A stretch of DNA of 25,041 nucleotides. Source: DALYLB01 sp046154695. GTDB taxonomy: Bacteria > Acidobacteriota > Blastocatellia > RBC074. Under the pieces are notes generated by a model. It was not told the origin of the DNA. It ran no database searches and was given only the letters and a program-made list of their open reading frames with translations. Position 1 is the stretch's first letter, and each line of letters opens with the position of its first letter. Location of the stretch: positions 1 through 25,041 of the forward strand of contig JBJXFI010000219.1 in assembly GCA_046154695.1 (NCBI GenBank), given 5' to 3'. Positions 1-8,311 of this stretch are shown piece by piece. A program made the position numbers and the translations under genes.

Positions 1-36
1 TCATCGTTCATTTTTCAGGTGAAAAATGAACGATGA
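1..36. repeat. Perfect palindromic intergenic repeat
   Basis: Two perfectly complementary 17-base arms (1-17 and 20-36) are separated by only two bases. The arm is TCATCGTTCATTTTTCA. It begins at the window edge, so it may be longer. The 11-mer TTCATTTTTCA of the arm differs by one base from GTCATTTTTCA in the hairpin at 8230-8292, so the two probably belong to one family of AT-rich palindromes. There is no T-run, so it is not a typical intrinsic terminator. Confidence 0.75.
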
Positions 37-85
37 ACACCGATCCGTGCGGACCTTTCCTTGCGAGGTCCACTGGAATGCGGAA

Positions 86-155
86 GATCCCGCCGTGCCT
101 GCCATCCCGGGATAACAGAGGGCACCATACCCCGAGATGGCAGGCAGGAAGGATC
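86..155 (-). terminator. Candidate stem-loop terminator of the first FN3/CAP-like gene
   Basis: Immediately beyond the stop codon of the minus-strand gene lies an inverted repeat: ten perfect base pairs (97-106 with 136-145, GCCTGCCATC) and an outer five-pair extension (86-90 with 151-155). The loop is about 29 bases. No U-tract follows in the direction of transcription, so it may be a processing or stabilising hairpin rather than a factor-independent terminator. Confidence 0.4.
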
Positions 156-167
156 TCCCGCAAGCTT

Positions 168-2174
168 TTAGTTTCCGCCCACCGGAAGCGGGCAGGTCGT
201 GCAGCGCAGCGCGAACGGGAAGGAGTCCGAGAAGGACGTCAGACCCGGCTTGAAGACAACCTGCGGATCGTCGGTCTTGTCGCGGTCACCCGCCACGCCG
301 CGGAAGAAGTTGAGCAGTTGATTGCCGCCATCGATCGCGAAGAAGGTCATCTCCCCTTCCGCGGCATGCACCCGGATCGTGGCCGTCGGACGGCCCTCGC
401 GATAGAAGGTGATGAGCTCTTCATTGCGAGCCGCATCGTGCACCCATTTCCAGGTGCCGGCCTCGGACGGAGCCGGCGTCTGATACGCGCGATACCCCTG
501 CGAAATCCACGTGCCGTCCTGGTTCAACTTGAGCGACATCTGGAACTCCGTCGTATCGAACCGGTCCGGATCGTTGAAGTGCCAGGCGCCCCCCTGCGTG
601 AACTGGTATTGAACGTGCCAGTCTCCGATCATGTTCTCGGGCAGCGAAAGCTCGTTCAGGCTGCGGCCGAGATTCATCACAGGATCCTTCCAGCACTCCT
701 TCGTCTCCAGATCGCAGTGCACCGCCGAGTAAGGCTTGCCGTCATCCCCATACCCGGTGAACTTCGCGCTCAACGCCAGCGCATCGGACGGCGGACGCGT
801 GCGAACGCCCTCGTTTCCATCGATGCGCCCGTCGGTGTCCTCTCCCGGAAGCGGAATGGTCTTGTCCCAATACGCGGCAAAATCGAGCACCCAGCGATAC
901 CCGCCGTCGCTTTCGCTGTAGTTGCGGCTGATGCCGACGATCTTCCACACCGGATCCAGCAGGACCGGGTTGTCGATGGTCGACGCTTTCAGCCCCTCCA
1001 GCACCGTCGCGGGGTCCGCCTTCGCGGTAATGACAACCGTGTCAAACTTCGTCATCACATCGAAACCGGCCGCGCGCGCGCGCATCAGCGTGCTTCGCCC
1101 GAAGGAATCATACTTCGTCCCCGGCGCGCCGCCGCCGGTCTGCGCCAACTCCTTGCCGAAGGTCTCGCTCGACTGGCACAGCGAAACCGACGCCCGAACC
1201 GGCCCCAGCCCGTTCACGGCCCGATACTGGTTCAGTTGATACAGAAGCTCCTCTTCCAACGCATCCAGCGGAATCGCGTTGCCATACCCGAAGTTATTGA
1301 TCTGGAAAAGAATCCCCGGCTTCGGCCGATTGGCGGCCGCCTTGGCCCGCAGATTCGGCGCGGGACCATTGAGCGTCCGCGCGGATGCCGTGTTCGAGGG
1401 CGGCGACAACCGAATACCGTGGCTGTCCTTGTTGTACTTCAACTGGTACAGATACGTCGTGTTCGGCTGCAGATTCGTGTCCACATAGCTCTTCAGATGC
1501 GAACCCACCGCGCCGACCAGCGCGAAATTTCCCGGCTCGGTCGCCAGCGTCCGGAAGACGCGCAATGACGAGACATGCGGCAGATTCGGAATCGCCCAGA
1601 CCAGCTCGATGTCGTTCGGGCCGATCGCCCGGGCCGCGAGCGACTTCACCACGCTTTCGATCGACGGATCCTCGGTCGTGTACTGCGGCGATCCTCCGCC
1701 CGTGTTCTGGCTCGCCGGCTCATCCGGCCCCGGCGCCGGCAGCTTCACCTGCACCGGATTGGACGGCGTCGACAACTGCACCGGCTTCTTCCCGGAGGTC
1801 TGAATCCGATAGATCCAGGTGCTCCCCGCCTTCAGCCCCGTATCCGTGAACGTCACCGCGTTCGCCGGCAGATTGAGCACGAACACAAAGTTGTCCGGCA
1901 TCACCGGATGCGCGCGGTAGATCCGGATGCCACCAATGACTGCCGGATGATTGATCCGCCAGCTCAGCCGCGCCGATGTCGACGAAACCGCCTCGGCCAT
2001 CAGATCGATCGATTGAACCTTGTCTAGCTTCTGGAAGTTCCGATACTGGGCGAAAACATTCGCGCCCGGCTGGATGATCACCCCTCCCGCCAGCAGCACC
2101 GCCACGAACATGACTCGACTCAAAGCCCTTCGGCTTTTCGCCGCGAAAACATTGTTGTAATTAACAGGCACCAT
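168..2174 (-). CDS. Secreted protein with two FN3-like domains, a degenerate CAP/SCP-like domain and a conserved C-terminal domain
   Basis: This 668-residue protein starts at an ATG with AAGGAG seven bases upstream. A basic N-terminus and a hydrophobic segment (about residues 20-42, ending VFAQ) look like a signal peptide. Residues 52-145 and 170-268 are two fibronectin-III-like domains, with the recurrent pattern 'LSWRI...IRIYRA...FTDTGL...YRIQT...TPSN'. Residues 300-440 resemble a CAP/SCP (YkwD) fold: 'LLYQLNQYRAVNGLGPVR', then 'MRARAAGF', then 'PVWKIVGISRNY' and 'WVLDFAAYW'. The histidines usual in CAP proteins are not at the expected places. Residues 485-640 form a Trp- and Gly-rich, probably beta-rich domain (GDWHVQY, GTWISQGYRAY, IRVHAAEGEMTFFAIDGG) that I cannot name. 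The next minus-strand gene upstream is a full-length paralog. Catalytic activity is not suggested; a cell-surface or extracellular binding role is an inference. Confidence 0.85.
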   Translation of the reverse strand: MVPVNYNNVFAAKSRRALSRVMFVAVLLAGGVIIQPGANVFAQYRNFQKLDKVQSIDLMAEAVSSTSARLSWRINHPAVIGGIRIYRAHPVMPDNFVFVLNLPANAVTFTDTGLKAGSTWIYRIQTSGKKPVQLSTPSNPVQVKLPAPGPDEPASQNTGGGSPQYTTEDPSIESVVKSLAARAIGPNDIELVWAIPNLPHVSSLRVFRTLATEPGNFALVGAVGSHLKSYVDTNLQPNTTYLYQLKYNKDSHGIRLSPPSNTASARTLNGPAPNLRAKAAANRPKPGILFQINNFGYGNAIPLDALEEELLYQLNQYRAVNGLGPVRASVSLCQSSETFGKELAQTGGGAPGTKYDSFGRSTLMRARAAGFDVMTKFDTVVITAKADPATVLEGLKASTIDNPVLLDPVWKIVGISRNYSESDGGYRWVLDFAAYWDKTIPLPGEDTDGRIDGNEGVRTRPPSDALALSAKFTGYGDDGKPYSAVHCDLETKECWKDPVMNLGRSLNELSLPENMIGDWHVQYQFTQGGAWHFNDPDRFDTTEFQMSLKLNQDGTWISQGYRAYQTPAPSEAGTWKWVHDAARNEELITFYREGRPTATIRVHAAEGEMTFFAIDGGNQLLNFFRGVAGDRDKTDDPQVVFKPGLTSFSDSFPFALRCTTCPLPVGGN

Positions 2175-3032
2175 CGTAATTCTCCTTCATTCTTTGATCG
2201 TTAAGGTTTTTTGCTATCGTGTATCGGATCTCGATCCAACAGGAATTTTCCGGCTTCGGGCAAGACGAGTCCCGCCCCGGGATGCATCCTCTCCCGGCCA
2301 TCGCCTTCCTGTTTTGATCTTGATCGGTTATTGACCTGAATGTTAAAGCGGCCTCAAGTTACTCTGTTGTTACTTCAAGCCTCTTTAACCCACGAACCGC
2401 ATCGCAATCAGCGCAGGTCGCTGATTGCAACGCCATGGGGAGCCGCACGTCGGCCGAGCAGCCTGCAATCACGGCAATTGAACTCGCATTGCGGGTGCCG
2501 TGTTACTCGGCTGGTTAGAACTTCGCAGCGATTGGTCTTGCGACGGAAGGAGGAAAGTGTAGATCTGGCGACTTAGAACGTACCATTCAGGGCACCAAAC
2601 TCGCGTTCTCCATCTCCTGGCACCATTGCTGTCTCGTCATAATCCCGTCAACAATTCACACCGGAGCCTTTTGCTCGCCGGAATAACATTGCATATTACC
2701 GGCGGCAATCAGCGCCTTTGTGAAACGGGTTGATTGTTGTTTCGGATTAGTTACCACAGCTTCAAATCGGGATGCATTATGTTAATACTATGCACTCTTT
2801 GAAACTGTCAAGCGCTATTTTCGAATTATCAAAGATCTGACTCGGACCGACATTGAACATGTAAATCCCAGTAGGACAAACACTTATCATCCTGACCATC
2901 TTCCACGAAGAAGAGGCGCGGACAAAGCTCCGCCCTCGAAGCTGCCTGCGGTTCCGAAGAGAACCGCAGGGCTTCGCAGCATCCCGAGAAGCTTCAGAGG
3001 GGGGAAATGTTATGTGTAGTTACCGGATCAGA
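2175..3032. other. Gene-free, lower-GC spacer between the two paralogs, with hairpins
   Basis: No convincing gene is seen. A perfect ten-pair hairpin lies at 2404-2428 (arm GCAATCAGCG, loop CAGGT), upstream of the first paralog. The stretch 2580-2880 is AT-rich compared with the rest of the window and has no codon structure. The spacer must contain the promoter of the first FN3/CAP gene, but no convincing -35/-10 pair was found. The open frame at 2340-2576 has no recognisable features. Confidence 0.5.
2937..2976 (-). terminator. Candidate stem-loop downstream of the second FN3/CAP-like gene
   Basis: A ten-pair perfect stem (2945-2954 with 2961-2970, CCTGCGGTTC, loop CGAAGA) is extended across a two-base bulge by CGAAGC/GCTTCG (2937-2942 with 2971-2976). 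It lies about 57 bases beyond the stop of the minus-strand gene. The U-tract is missing, so termination would need Rho or another factor. Confidence 0.45.
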
Positions 3033-5276
3033 TCATATAAAGGGGCCATGCGGCGCGTTGAAGTAGCTTGGCCCCGGATGGAGGATAACCTGCGGGTCGT
3101 CCTTCGGGTTGCTGTCGGCGGGAACGCCCTTCAGGAACCCCATGGAGAAGCCGCCGTCGACGGCGAAGAAGGTCAGGACGCCTCGCGCGGCGTGAACGCG
3201 GATCACGGCCGCCGCTTTTCCGTTGTTGCGGGTGAAGGTGACGATCTCTTCATCGCGCGCGGCGTCGTGCATGGAGGTCCAGCGCCCCGATTCCGTCGGA
3301 GTGGGCACCTGATAGGCGCGGTACCCCTGGGTCGCCCAGGTTCCGTCGGCGTTGATGCGGAACGTGATGGTGAATCCGGTCCCGTCCCATCCGTTATAGT
3401 CGTTATAGTGAACGATCCCGGTCGGCGAGATGGTGTATTGCACATGCCAGGTCCCGGGCAGATTGTCCTTGAGCGAGAGCTCTTTGAGGCTCGGGTTCCC
3501 CTGCGGCGGCTCGTCCTTCCAACAGTAGGAGCGTGGATCCGAGATTCCGCGGTTGGGATCATCCAGATCGCAGTGGAGTGCGCTGTACCATTCCACGCCG
3601 TCATCGCCGTAGCCGGAGAAGCGGTGGCCGGCGGCGATCGCGGCTGCGGGCGGACGGGTCCGGATCGTGGGATTGCCATCGATCATGCCATCCTCATCCT
3701 CGCCCGGAATAGGGATCGTCTTATCCCAGAGCCCCGCGAACTCGACGACCCAGTACCACTTCGCGGTGGAGGCGTTATAGATGCGCCCCACGCCGAGAAC
3801 CTTCCAGACCGGCGTCAGCAGAATGTCGTTATCGGCCTTCGATAACTTGAGCGCGTCCATCGCCTGCTTCGCGGTCAGGTTGCCCGCGATGACAACCGCA
3901 TCCAGTTGGGCGTTGGGCAGATACCCGAAGGCCTTCGCCCGGGCCACGACACCCCGCCCACTGCTGTCGATCTTGCTTACCAGATTCCGCGCCGACAGAT
4001 CCCGGCTCAGATAATCGCTCGAGCGCGTCAGAGCCATCGAAGGGCGCAGCCGGCTCATCTGCTTCGTCTCTCGATACAGGTTGATCAATGTCACCAGGCC
4101 ATCCTCCTCTTCGTCCAGAGGAATGGCATTCCCCGTGCCGCCGCCTGCCGGCGGCGTCGGTGTCGGTGTCGGTGTCGGGGTTGGCGTCGGTGTCGGTGTC
4201 GGCGTTGGTGTCGGCGTTGGCGTTGGCGTTGGCGTTGGCGTCGGCATTGGCGTCGGCGTTGGCGCGGGTGTCGGCGTTGGTTGCGGCTTCGGGGTTGGCG
4301 TAGGGACCGGACCGCCGCTTCCCAAAGTCGTCGCCGTGGCCGTGTTCGACGTCGGCAGGAGCACGATTCCGCCGCCGAGGGCGACCCGCACTTGATACAG
4401 ATAAGTGGTATTTTGAATCAGCCCGGAGTCCGTGAATTGGCTTGGCGTCGGGCTGACGGCGGTCAGCATGACAAAATTCTTCGGATCGGCGGAGGTAGCT
4501 CGATAGATACGAACGTTGCTAACCTTCCCCTTGCTGTTTATCTGCCAGCTCAATTGAATCTGCGAGGACGACAAGGCAACCGCTCCGAGAGAGGTCTGCC
4601 CATTCGAGGGCGCTGATACCGGCGTGCTCGCCGGCGCAGGCGTGGGCGTGGGCGTGGGGAGCGGCGTCGGCGTCGGCGTTGCGGCCGGCTTCGGTGTGGG
4701 CGTGGGGAGCGGCGTCGGCGTCGGCGTCGCAATCGGCTTCGGCGTGGGTGTGGCCGTCGCGACCGGCGTCGGCGTCGCGACCGGCGTCGGCGTCGGTGCG
4801 GTTCCGGACAGCGTCTTCATCGACGCCGTATTCGATGGCGTCGATAGAAGCACTCCACCGGGAGCCACCGTTCTGACAATGTATAGATAGAGCCCTCCCG
4901 GCGTCAGCCCCTGATCGACAAAAGCCGAACTGTTCGATGGCACCGATGTCACAAACGCGAAATCCTGCGGCGCGGCGGGCAACGCCCGATAGATGCGGAT
5001 CGACGCCATCGTCCCCGGATTCTTGATTGACCACTGCAGCCGGATCTCCGTTTGCGACAATGCGGCGGCCGACAGGCTGATCGTCTGCTGCCCGGCCGCG
5101 AAGCTTCTCCCCGAACCGAACGGCAACTGATTCATGATCATCCCCAGAATGATCACAACCAACAGGAACCGATACAGCTCCGGCCCCAGCCAGCTCGCGA
5201 TCCTGAATCCTCGATAACCCGTTCGCTCTGTTAAAGCTCGAACTCTCTTCCCCGTGTACTTGAAATTTGGCACCAT
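3033..5276 (-). CDS. Secreted FN3 / Pro-Thr-linker / degenerate CAP-like protein (paralog of the gene at 168-2174)
   Basis: The start chosen gives 747 residues. It has GGAG seven bases upstream and begins MVP, as the paralog does; an in-frame ATG at 5414 would add 46 residues but has no better support. Residues 24-62 look like a signal peptide (hydrophobic FLLVVIILGMIM, then SFAA). Two FN3-like domains (66-156 and 228-318) are each followed by a Pro-Thr linker (160-222 and 325-377). Residues 384-520 are the CAP-like domain (VTLINLYRETKQMSRLRPS, VARAKAFGY, PVWKVLGVGRIY, WVVEFAGLW). It lacks the usual CAP histidines. Residues 565-735 are the same unnamed C-terminal domain as in the paralog (GTWHVQY, ADGTWATQGYRAYQ, IRVHAARGVLTFFAVDGG). 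The linkers are likely extended spacers that project the C-terminal part from the cell surface. Confidence 0.85.
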   Translation of the reverse strand: MVPNFKYTGKRVRALTERTGYRGFRIASWLGPELYRFLLVVIILGMIMNQLPFGSGRSFAAGQQTISLSAAALSQTEIRLQWSIKNPGTMASIRIYRALPAAPQDFAFVTSVPSNSSAFVDQGLTPGGLYLYIVRTVAPGGVLLSTPSNTASMKTLSGTAPTPTPVATPTPVATATPTPKPIATPTPTPLPTPTPKPAATPTPTPLPTPTPTPAPASTPVSAPSNGQTSLGAVALSSSQIQLSWQINSKGKVSNVRIYRATSADPKNFVMLTAVSPTPSQFTDSGLIQNTTYLYQVRVALGGGIVLLPTSNTATATTLGSGGPVPTPTPKPQPTPTPAPTPTPMPTPTPTPTPTPTPTPTPTPTPTPTPTPTPTPPAGGGTGNAIPLDEEEDGLVTLINLYRETKQMSRLRPSMALTRSSDYLSRDLSARNLVSKIDSSGRGVVARAKAFGYLPNAQLDAVVIAGNLTAKQAMDALKLSKADNDILLTPVWKVLGVGRIYNASTAKWYWVVEFAGLWDKTIPIPGEDEDGMIDGNPTIRTRPPAAAIAAGHRFSGYGDDGVEWYSALHCDLDDPNRGISDPRSYCWKDEPPQGNPSLKELSLKDNLPGTWHVQYTISPTGIVHYNDYNGWDGTGFTITFRINADGTWATQGYRAYQVPTPTESGRWTSMHDAARDEEIVTFTRNNGKAAAVIRVHAARGVLTFFAVDGGFSMGFLKGVPADSNPKDDPQVILHPGPSYFNAPHGPFI
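4146..4312. repeat. Hexanucleotide microsatellite encoding the second Pro-Thr linker
   Basis: Near-uninterrupted 6-base units (GTCGGT / GTTGGC variants on the plus strand) encode about 25 consecutive Pro-Thr pairs in the minus-strand gene. Each unit is two codons, so gain or loss of units would keep the reading frame and only change linker length. Confidence 0.85.
4624..4815. repeat. Interrupted hexanucleotide repeat encoding the first Pro-Thr linker
   Basis: Degenerate GGCGTC/GGCGTG units encode PTPTP blocks broken by PVAT, PKP and PLP. Two adjacent blocks of about 48 bases are near-copies (PTPKPIATPTPTPLPTPTPK against PTPKPAATPTPTPLPTPTPT), which points to growth by segment duplication inside the gene. 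Confidence 0.8.
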
Positions 5277-6316
5277 AATAACTCCACACCTGTTCCAGCT
5301 CCGATTTTCTGCCTCTCGGAGTAACTTATCGTAGCTCTTCCGCACCTCCGCAGCGGGCGCATGAATCCATGCGCACTGCCGGCGCCGCCGCCATCGATGC
5401 CCGGCGTGTAACACACGTCGACATCGAGAGTAAGCAACAGGCCGACACTCCTCTTTAGAGGCGCGAGTTGTAACTAGTAAGCAATAACCTCAATCCACCT
5501 AACAGCCGGGTGAGACACGGGGTAAGATCCCGGCAATGGATTGAGACTTAGGGGATGCATTCAGCCCTGGGGGATAATCAACTTCACAAGTTCCCTTCTA
5601 TCACACACTTCGACACCGCTGCCCTCTTCCTTGTTCCGGAGCGACCCCCTGACGGATGATACTTCCAGGAACCGGTCTTTGGGCACATGGCTCCCTGGAA
5701 ATCCGCCTCAGAATCGTGAGCAAGGGTGACGACGAATGAGGAATCCAGAGCAACTGTCGCGTAAGTGTGTGTGTAGATAGGGATGACGTAAAAGCGGAAA
5801 TGTTCCGATGATACTCTTCTTTTTCGATCTCGACCGATGTTACGGGGTGCAGCATCGATTCGGATCTCAATTCTCTCTTCTATTTCTTCCAGTGAGTCGG
5901 CCTCTTCCGGCACCGGGACCATGGAAACCTCGGGACTTGGGCTTCTCGTTCTTGCCTCGACTCGCTGAAATTCAATGAGCAATCAGAACCTTTGGGTGAG
6001 AAAGACAGGGGGCTTGAGCGCCTTTTCAAACTCTCAAGCGGGATGCAGTAATTAAATACAACGCATGCGTGAGGTTGTCAACAGGAAATCCAGAATAACG
6101 CAACATTTCTGTTTTGAGTTAGTTAGAGTGGAAATTTTTACCAGCGCGGAATAACAAAACGTGTAATTTATTCCGCCGAAACGGAGAGGATTACGCGATG
6201 TGAATGGGTGTTGCGAGGCAATCCGTACCGCGATGTGAGCCGATTCCGACGCGAAATGAGGAGAAGCAAAAAGAGGATTGCGCCCGGGAATGGAGGGAGG
6301 ATGAGGAGGGGATGAG
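5277..6316. other. Gene-poor stretch upstream of the second paralog
   Basis: About 1 kb without a recognisable gene. It carries the 5' region of the minus-strand FN3/CAP gene, including a seven-pair hairpin GCGCATG/CATGCGC at 5357-5374. A minus-strand open frame at 5584-5922 (112 residues from an ATG; a TTG at 5982 extends it) contains an acidic stretch 'EEADSLEEIEERIEIRIDAA'. It has no Shine-Dalgarno and no recognised domain, so I do not call it a gene. The part from 5990 to 6190 is AT-rich. Confidence 0.4.
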
Positions 6317-6391
6317 AAGAGAGCAACGGAACGGGAAGACAGCGCGATGCCGGCGCGGGTGCTTTCTGTTCGTCCCGTTGCTCTCTTTTTT
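6317..6391. terminator. Hairpin terminator beyond the ferredoxin gene
   Basis: A twelve-pair stem, AGAGAGCAACGG (6318-6329) with CCGTTGCTCTCT (6375-6386), encloses a partly self-complementary loop. Its plus-strand side ends in a run of T (6386-6391). It lies 11 bases beyond the ferredoxin stop. The T-run is on the plus side, so it is strongest against transcription entering from the left; on the minus strand it would give a hairpin with a pyrimidine-rich tail. Confidence 0.55.
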
Positions 6392-6402
6392 GCATCGCGG
6401 GA

Positions 6403-6663
6403 TCAATGAAAGTGATCCGCGTTAATTTGAGTGTAGTTCTGCCATTGTTCCGGAACGTCTTCGTCGCGGTAGATTGCCTCGACCGGACATGCGGGCTGGC
6501 AGGCGCCACAGTCGATACATTCATCCGGGTTGATAAAGAGCTGCTCGGAGGCTTCAAATTCCGGTTCATCCTTGCGAGGGTGAATGCAGTCAACCGGGCA
6601 AACGTCGACACAGGCGGTGTCTTTGGTGCCGATGCACGGTTCGCAGATAACGTAAACGGCCAT
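6403..6663 (-). CDS. fdxA: Seven-iron ferredoxin (3Fe-4S / 4Fe-4S), FdxA-like
   Basis: An 86-residue soluble electron carrier. The first cluster region has C10, C18, C22 and C26, spaced C-x7-C-x3-C-x3-C and followed by IHP. The longer x7 gap drops the cysteine that would give a 4Fe-4S cluster there, which is the known signature of 7Fe ferredoxins. The second region is C49-x2-C52-x2-C55-x3-C59-P. The tail 'EDVPEQWQNYTQINADHF' is typical of the FdxA group. An extra cysteine, C7, is also present. AAGGAG lies ten bases before the ATG, and a promoter is visible at 6747-6774. It is monocistronic and divergent from inositol-phosphate synthase. Its partner redox enzyme is not evident here; the radical SAM protein seven kilobases away is one possible client, but that is speculation. 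Confidence 0.93.
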   Translation of the reverse strand: MAVYVICEPCIGTKDTACVDVCPVDCIHPRKDEPEFEASEQLFINPDECIDCGACQPACPVEAIYRDEDVPEQWQNYTQINADHFH

Positions 6664-6746
6664 TCTCGCTTTTCTCCTTCCTCGATGGGCGCATGTAAAT
6701 GATTCGATTGTAATTGCGTATTCAGCCGGGAACGGACTGAACGCCT

Positions 6747-6774
6747 ATTGTAGTGAATCGATGATCGATTGCAA
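6747..6774 (-). promoter_or_regulatory. Sigma-70-type promoter of the ferredoxin gene with a palindrome in the spacer
   Basis: Read on the minus strand, TTGCAA (6774-6769) and TACAAT (6752-6747) are separated by 16 bases. They match the -35 consensus at four positions and the -10 consensus at five. The perfect 15-base palindrome AATCGATGATCGATT (6756-6770) covers the spacer and overlaps the -35 by two bases. A dimeric repressor could bind there; this is inference. The transcript would carry a leader of about 75 bases. Confidence 0.55.
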
Positions 6775-6829
6775 GCGCGTGGGGGTGGGAGCGGCAGGAT
6801 TCCGCCAAGACTGAGCAAGATCGGGCAAG

Positions 6830-6850
6830 ACGGCGGCGGCGGCGGCGGCC
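6830..6850. repeat. CGG trinucleotide run in the ino1 leader
   Basis: About six tandem CGG/GGC units lie 62-82 bases before the inositol-phosphate synthase start, in the intergenic region shared with the ferredoxin gene. Such a run is prone to slippage. No regulatory role can be shown. Confidence 0.6.
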
Positions 6851-6911
6851 TATGCTGCTGGCCTGAAGGGACCGAGCTTTGAGAACCCGAGAAAAACAGG
6901 AGGCTGGAAAG

Positions 6912-8228
6912 ATGCTGCAAAAAGGGGCGCCGATCGCGGAGCCGAAGGGCAAACTGGGCGTGCTGCTGGTGGGAATGGGGGCGGTTTCGACAACGTTCAT
7001 CGGGGGGGTGGAGGCCATCAAGCGGGGGCTGGCGAAGCCGGTGGGGAGTCTGACCCAGATGGGAACGATCCGTCTCGGCAAACGGACGGAGGGCCGGTCC
7101 CCGCTGATCAAGGACTTCGTTCCATTGGCCGGCCTGAACGATCTGGTGTTCGGGGCGTGGGACATCTTCGAAGAGAACTGCTATGAGGCGGCGCTCCATG
7201 CGGGGGTGCTTGAAAAAGAGCTGCTCGTCCAGTTGAAGCCGCAGTTGTCGCGGATCAAACCGATGCCGGCCGTCTTCGATCAGGAATATGTCAAGCGGCT
7301 GAATGGAACGCACGTCAAGAAGGGCAGGAACAAGCTGGAGCTTGCGGAGCAGTTGATCGACGAAATCCGGGAATTCAAGAAGAAGAATCGATGCTCGCGG
7401 CTCGTGATGGTCTGGTGCGCCTCGACCGAGGTTTTCATCAAACAGCACGCGGTTCACAAGTCACTGGCGAGTTTCGAGAAGGCGATGAAGGAGAACCACA
7501 AGGCGATCGCGCCTTCGATGATCTACGCCTACGCCGCGCTCAAATGCGGGGTCCCCTTCGCGAACGGGGCGCCGAATCTGACCGTCGATATTCCCGCCAT
7601 CACGGCGCTGGCGGAAGAGCGGAAGGTCCCGATCGCGGGCAAGGATTTCAAGACGGGCCAGACGTTGATGAAGACCCTGATTGCGCCGGGGCTGAAGGCG
7701 CGCCTGCTCGGGCTGCACGGCTGGTATTCGACCAATATTCTGGGGAATCGGGACGGCGAGGTGCTGGACGATCCGGGATCCTTCAAGACCAAGGAGGAGT
7801 CGAAGCTGTCGGTTCTCGAATATATTATGCAGCCGCAGGTCTATCCGGATCTTTACGGCGACTTCACGCACCTGGTGCGGATCAACTACTACCCGCCGCG
7901 CGGCGACAACAAGGAGGGCTGGGACAACATCGACATCTTCGGATGGCTGGGGTATCCGATGCAGATCAAGATCGATTTCCTCTGCCGCGACTCGATCCTG
8001 GCCGCCCCGATCGTTCTGGATCTGGCCCTGTTTATGGACCTCGCGCAGCGAACGGGCATGCGCGGGATCCAGGAATGGCTTTCGTTCTATTTCAAATCGC
8101 CGATGTGCGCACCGCAGTTGTACCCGGAACACGACCTGTTCATTCAACTGATGAAGCTCAAGAACACGCTGCGCCACCTGCGCGGCGAAGAGCTGATCAC
8201 GCACCTGGGGCTGGAGTATTACGACTGA
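6912..8228 (+). CDS. ino1: Inositol-3-phosphate synthase (myo-inositol-1-phosphate synthase)
   Basis: The product, 438 residues, converts glucose 6-phosphate to 1D-myo-inositol 3-phosphate with NAD as a bound cofactor, the entry step to inositol lipids and solutes. The N-terminal Rossmann motif reads 'GVLLVGMGAVSTTFIGG' (about residues 16-32). The family motif 'NLTVDIPAITALAEE' and the active-site block 'GKDFKTGQTLMKT' follow in the central part, then 'GWYSTNILGNRDG' (the conserved NxLGNxDG pattern). The ATG at 6912 is preceded by AGGAGG with an eight-base spacer; a TTG 33 bases earlier is in frame but has no such site. The enzyme is cytoplasmic. The gene stands alone, with a palindromic repeat directly behind its stop codon. 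The identification is firm; the end use of inositol is not visible here. Confidence 0.95.
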   Translation: MLQKGAPIAEPKGKLGVLLVGMGAVSTTFIGGVEAIKRGLAKPVGSLTQMGTIRLGKRTEGRSPLIKDFVPLAGLNDLVFGAWDIFEENCYEAALHAGVLEKELLVQLKPQLSRIKPMPAVFDQEYVKRLNGTHVKKGRNKLELAEQLIDEIREFKKKNRCSRLVMVWCASTEVFIKQHAVHKSLASFEKAMKENHKAIAPSMIYAYAALKCGVPFANGAPNLTVDIPAITALAEERKVPIAGKDFKTGQTLMKTLIAPGLKARLLGLHGWYSTNILGNRDGEVLDDPGSFKTKEESKLSVLEYIMQPQVYPDLYGDFTHLVRINYYPPRGDNKEGWDNIDIFGWLGYPMQIKIDFLCRDSILAAPIVLDLALFMDLAQRTGMRGIQEWLSFYFKSPMCAPQLYPEHDLFIQLMKLKNTLRHLRGEELITHLGLEYYD

Positions 8229-8229
8229 T

Positions 8230-8292
8230 CATTTGTCATTTTTCATCGCCGAACGCTCCGGACGCGAAGGAGTCAATGAGAAATGACAAATG
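8230..8292. repeat. Palindromic intergenic repeat directly after ino1
   Basis: Arms 8230-8246 (CATTTGTCATTTTTCAT) and 8276-8292 are complementary at 16 of 17 positions around a 29-base loop. The left arm shares ten of eleven bases (TCATTTTTCA) with the perfect palindrome at 1-36. It starts two bases after the ino1 stop and could protect or end that transcript. Confidence 0.65.
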
Positions 8293-8311
8293 GCGGGGCC
8301 CGGTTTCTCTG

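Noticed and set aside
33..1568. A 511-residue plus-strand open frame
   Set aside because: Antisense to the first FN3/CAP gene, which has a signal peptide, a good ribosome site and a paralog next door.
2480..2576. tRNA-like text 'GGCTGGTTAGAAC'
   Set aside because: No acceptor stem, anticodon arm or T-arm consensus can be drawn around it.
5584..5982. A possible 112-132 residue protein on the minus strand
   Set aside because: There is no ribosome site, the longer form needs a TTG start, and no domain or codon pattern supports it. It is kept only as a note in the spacer entry.
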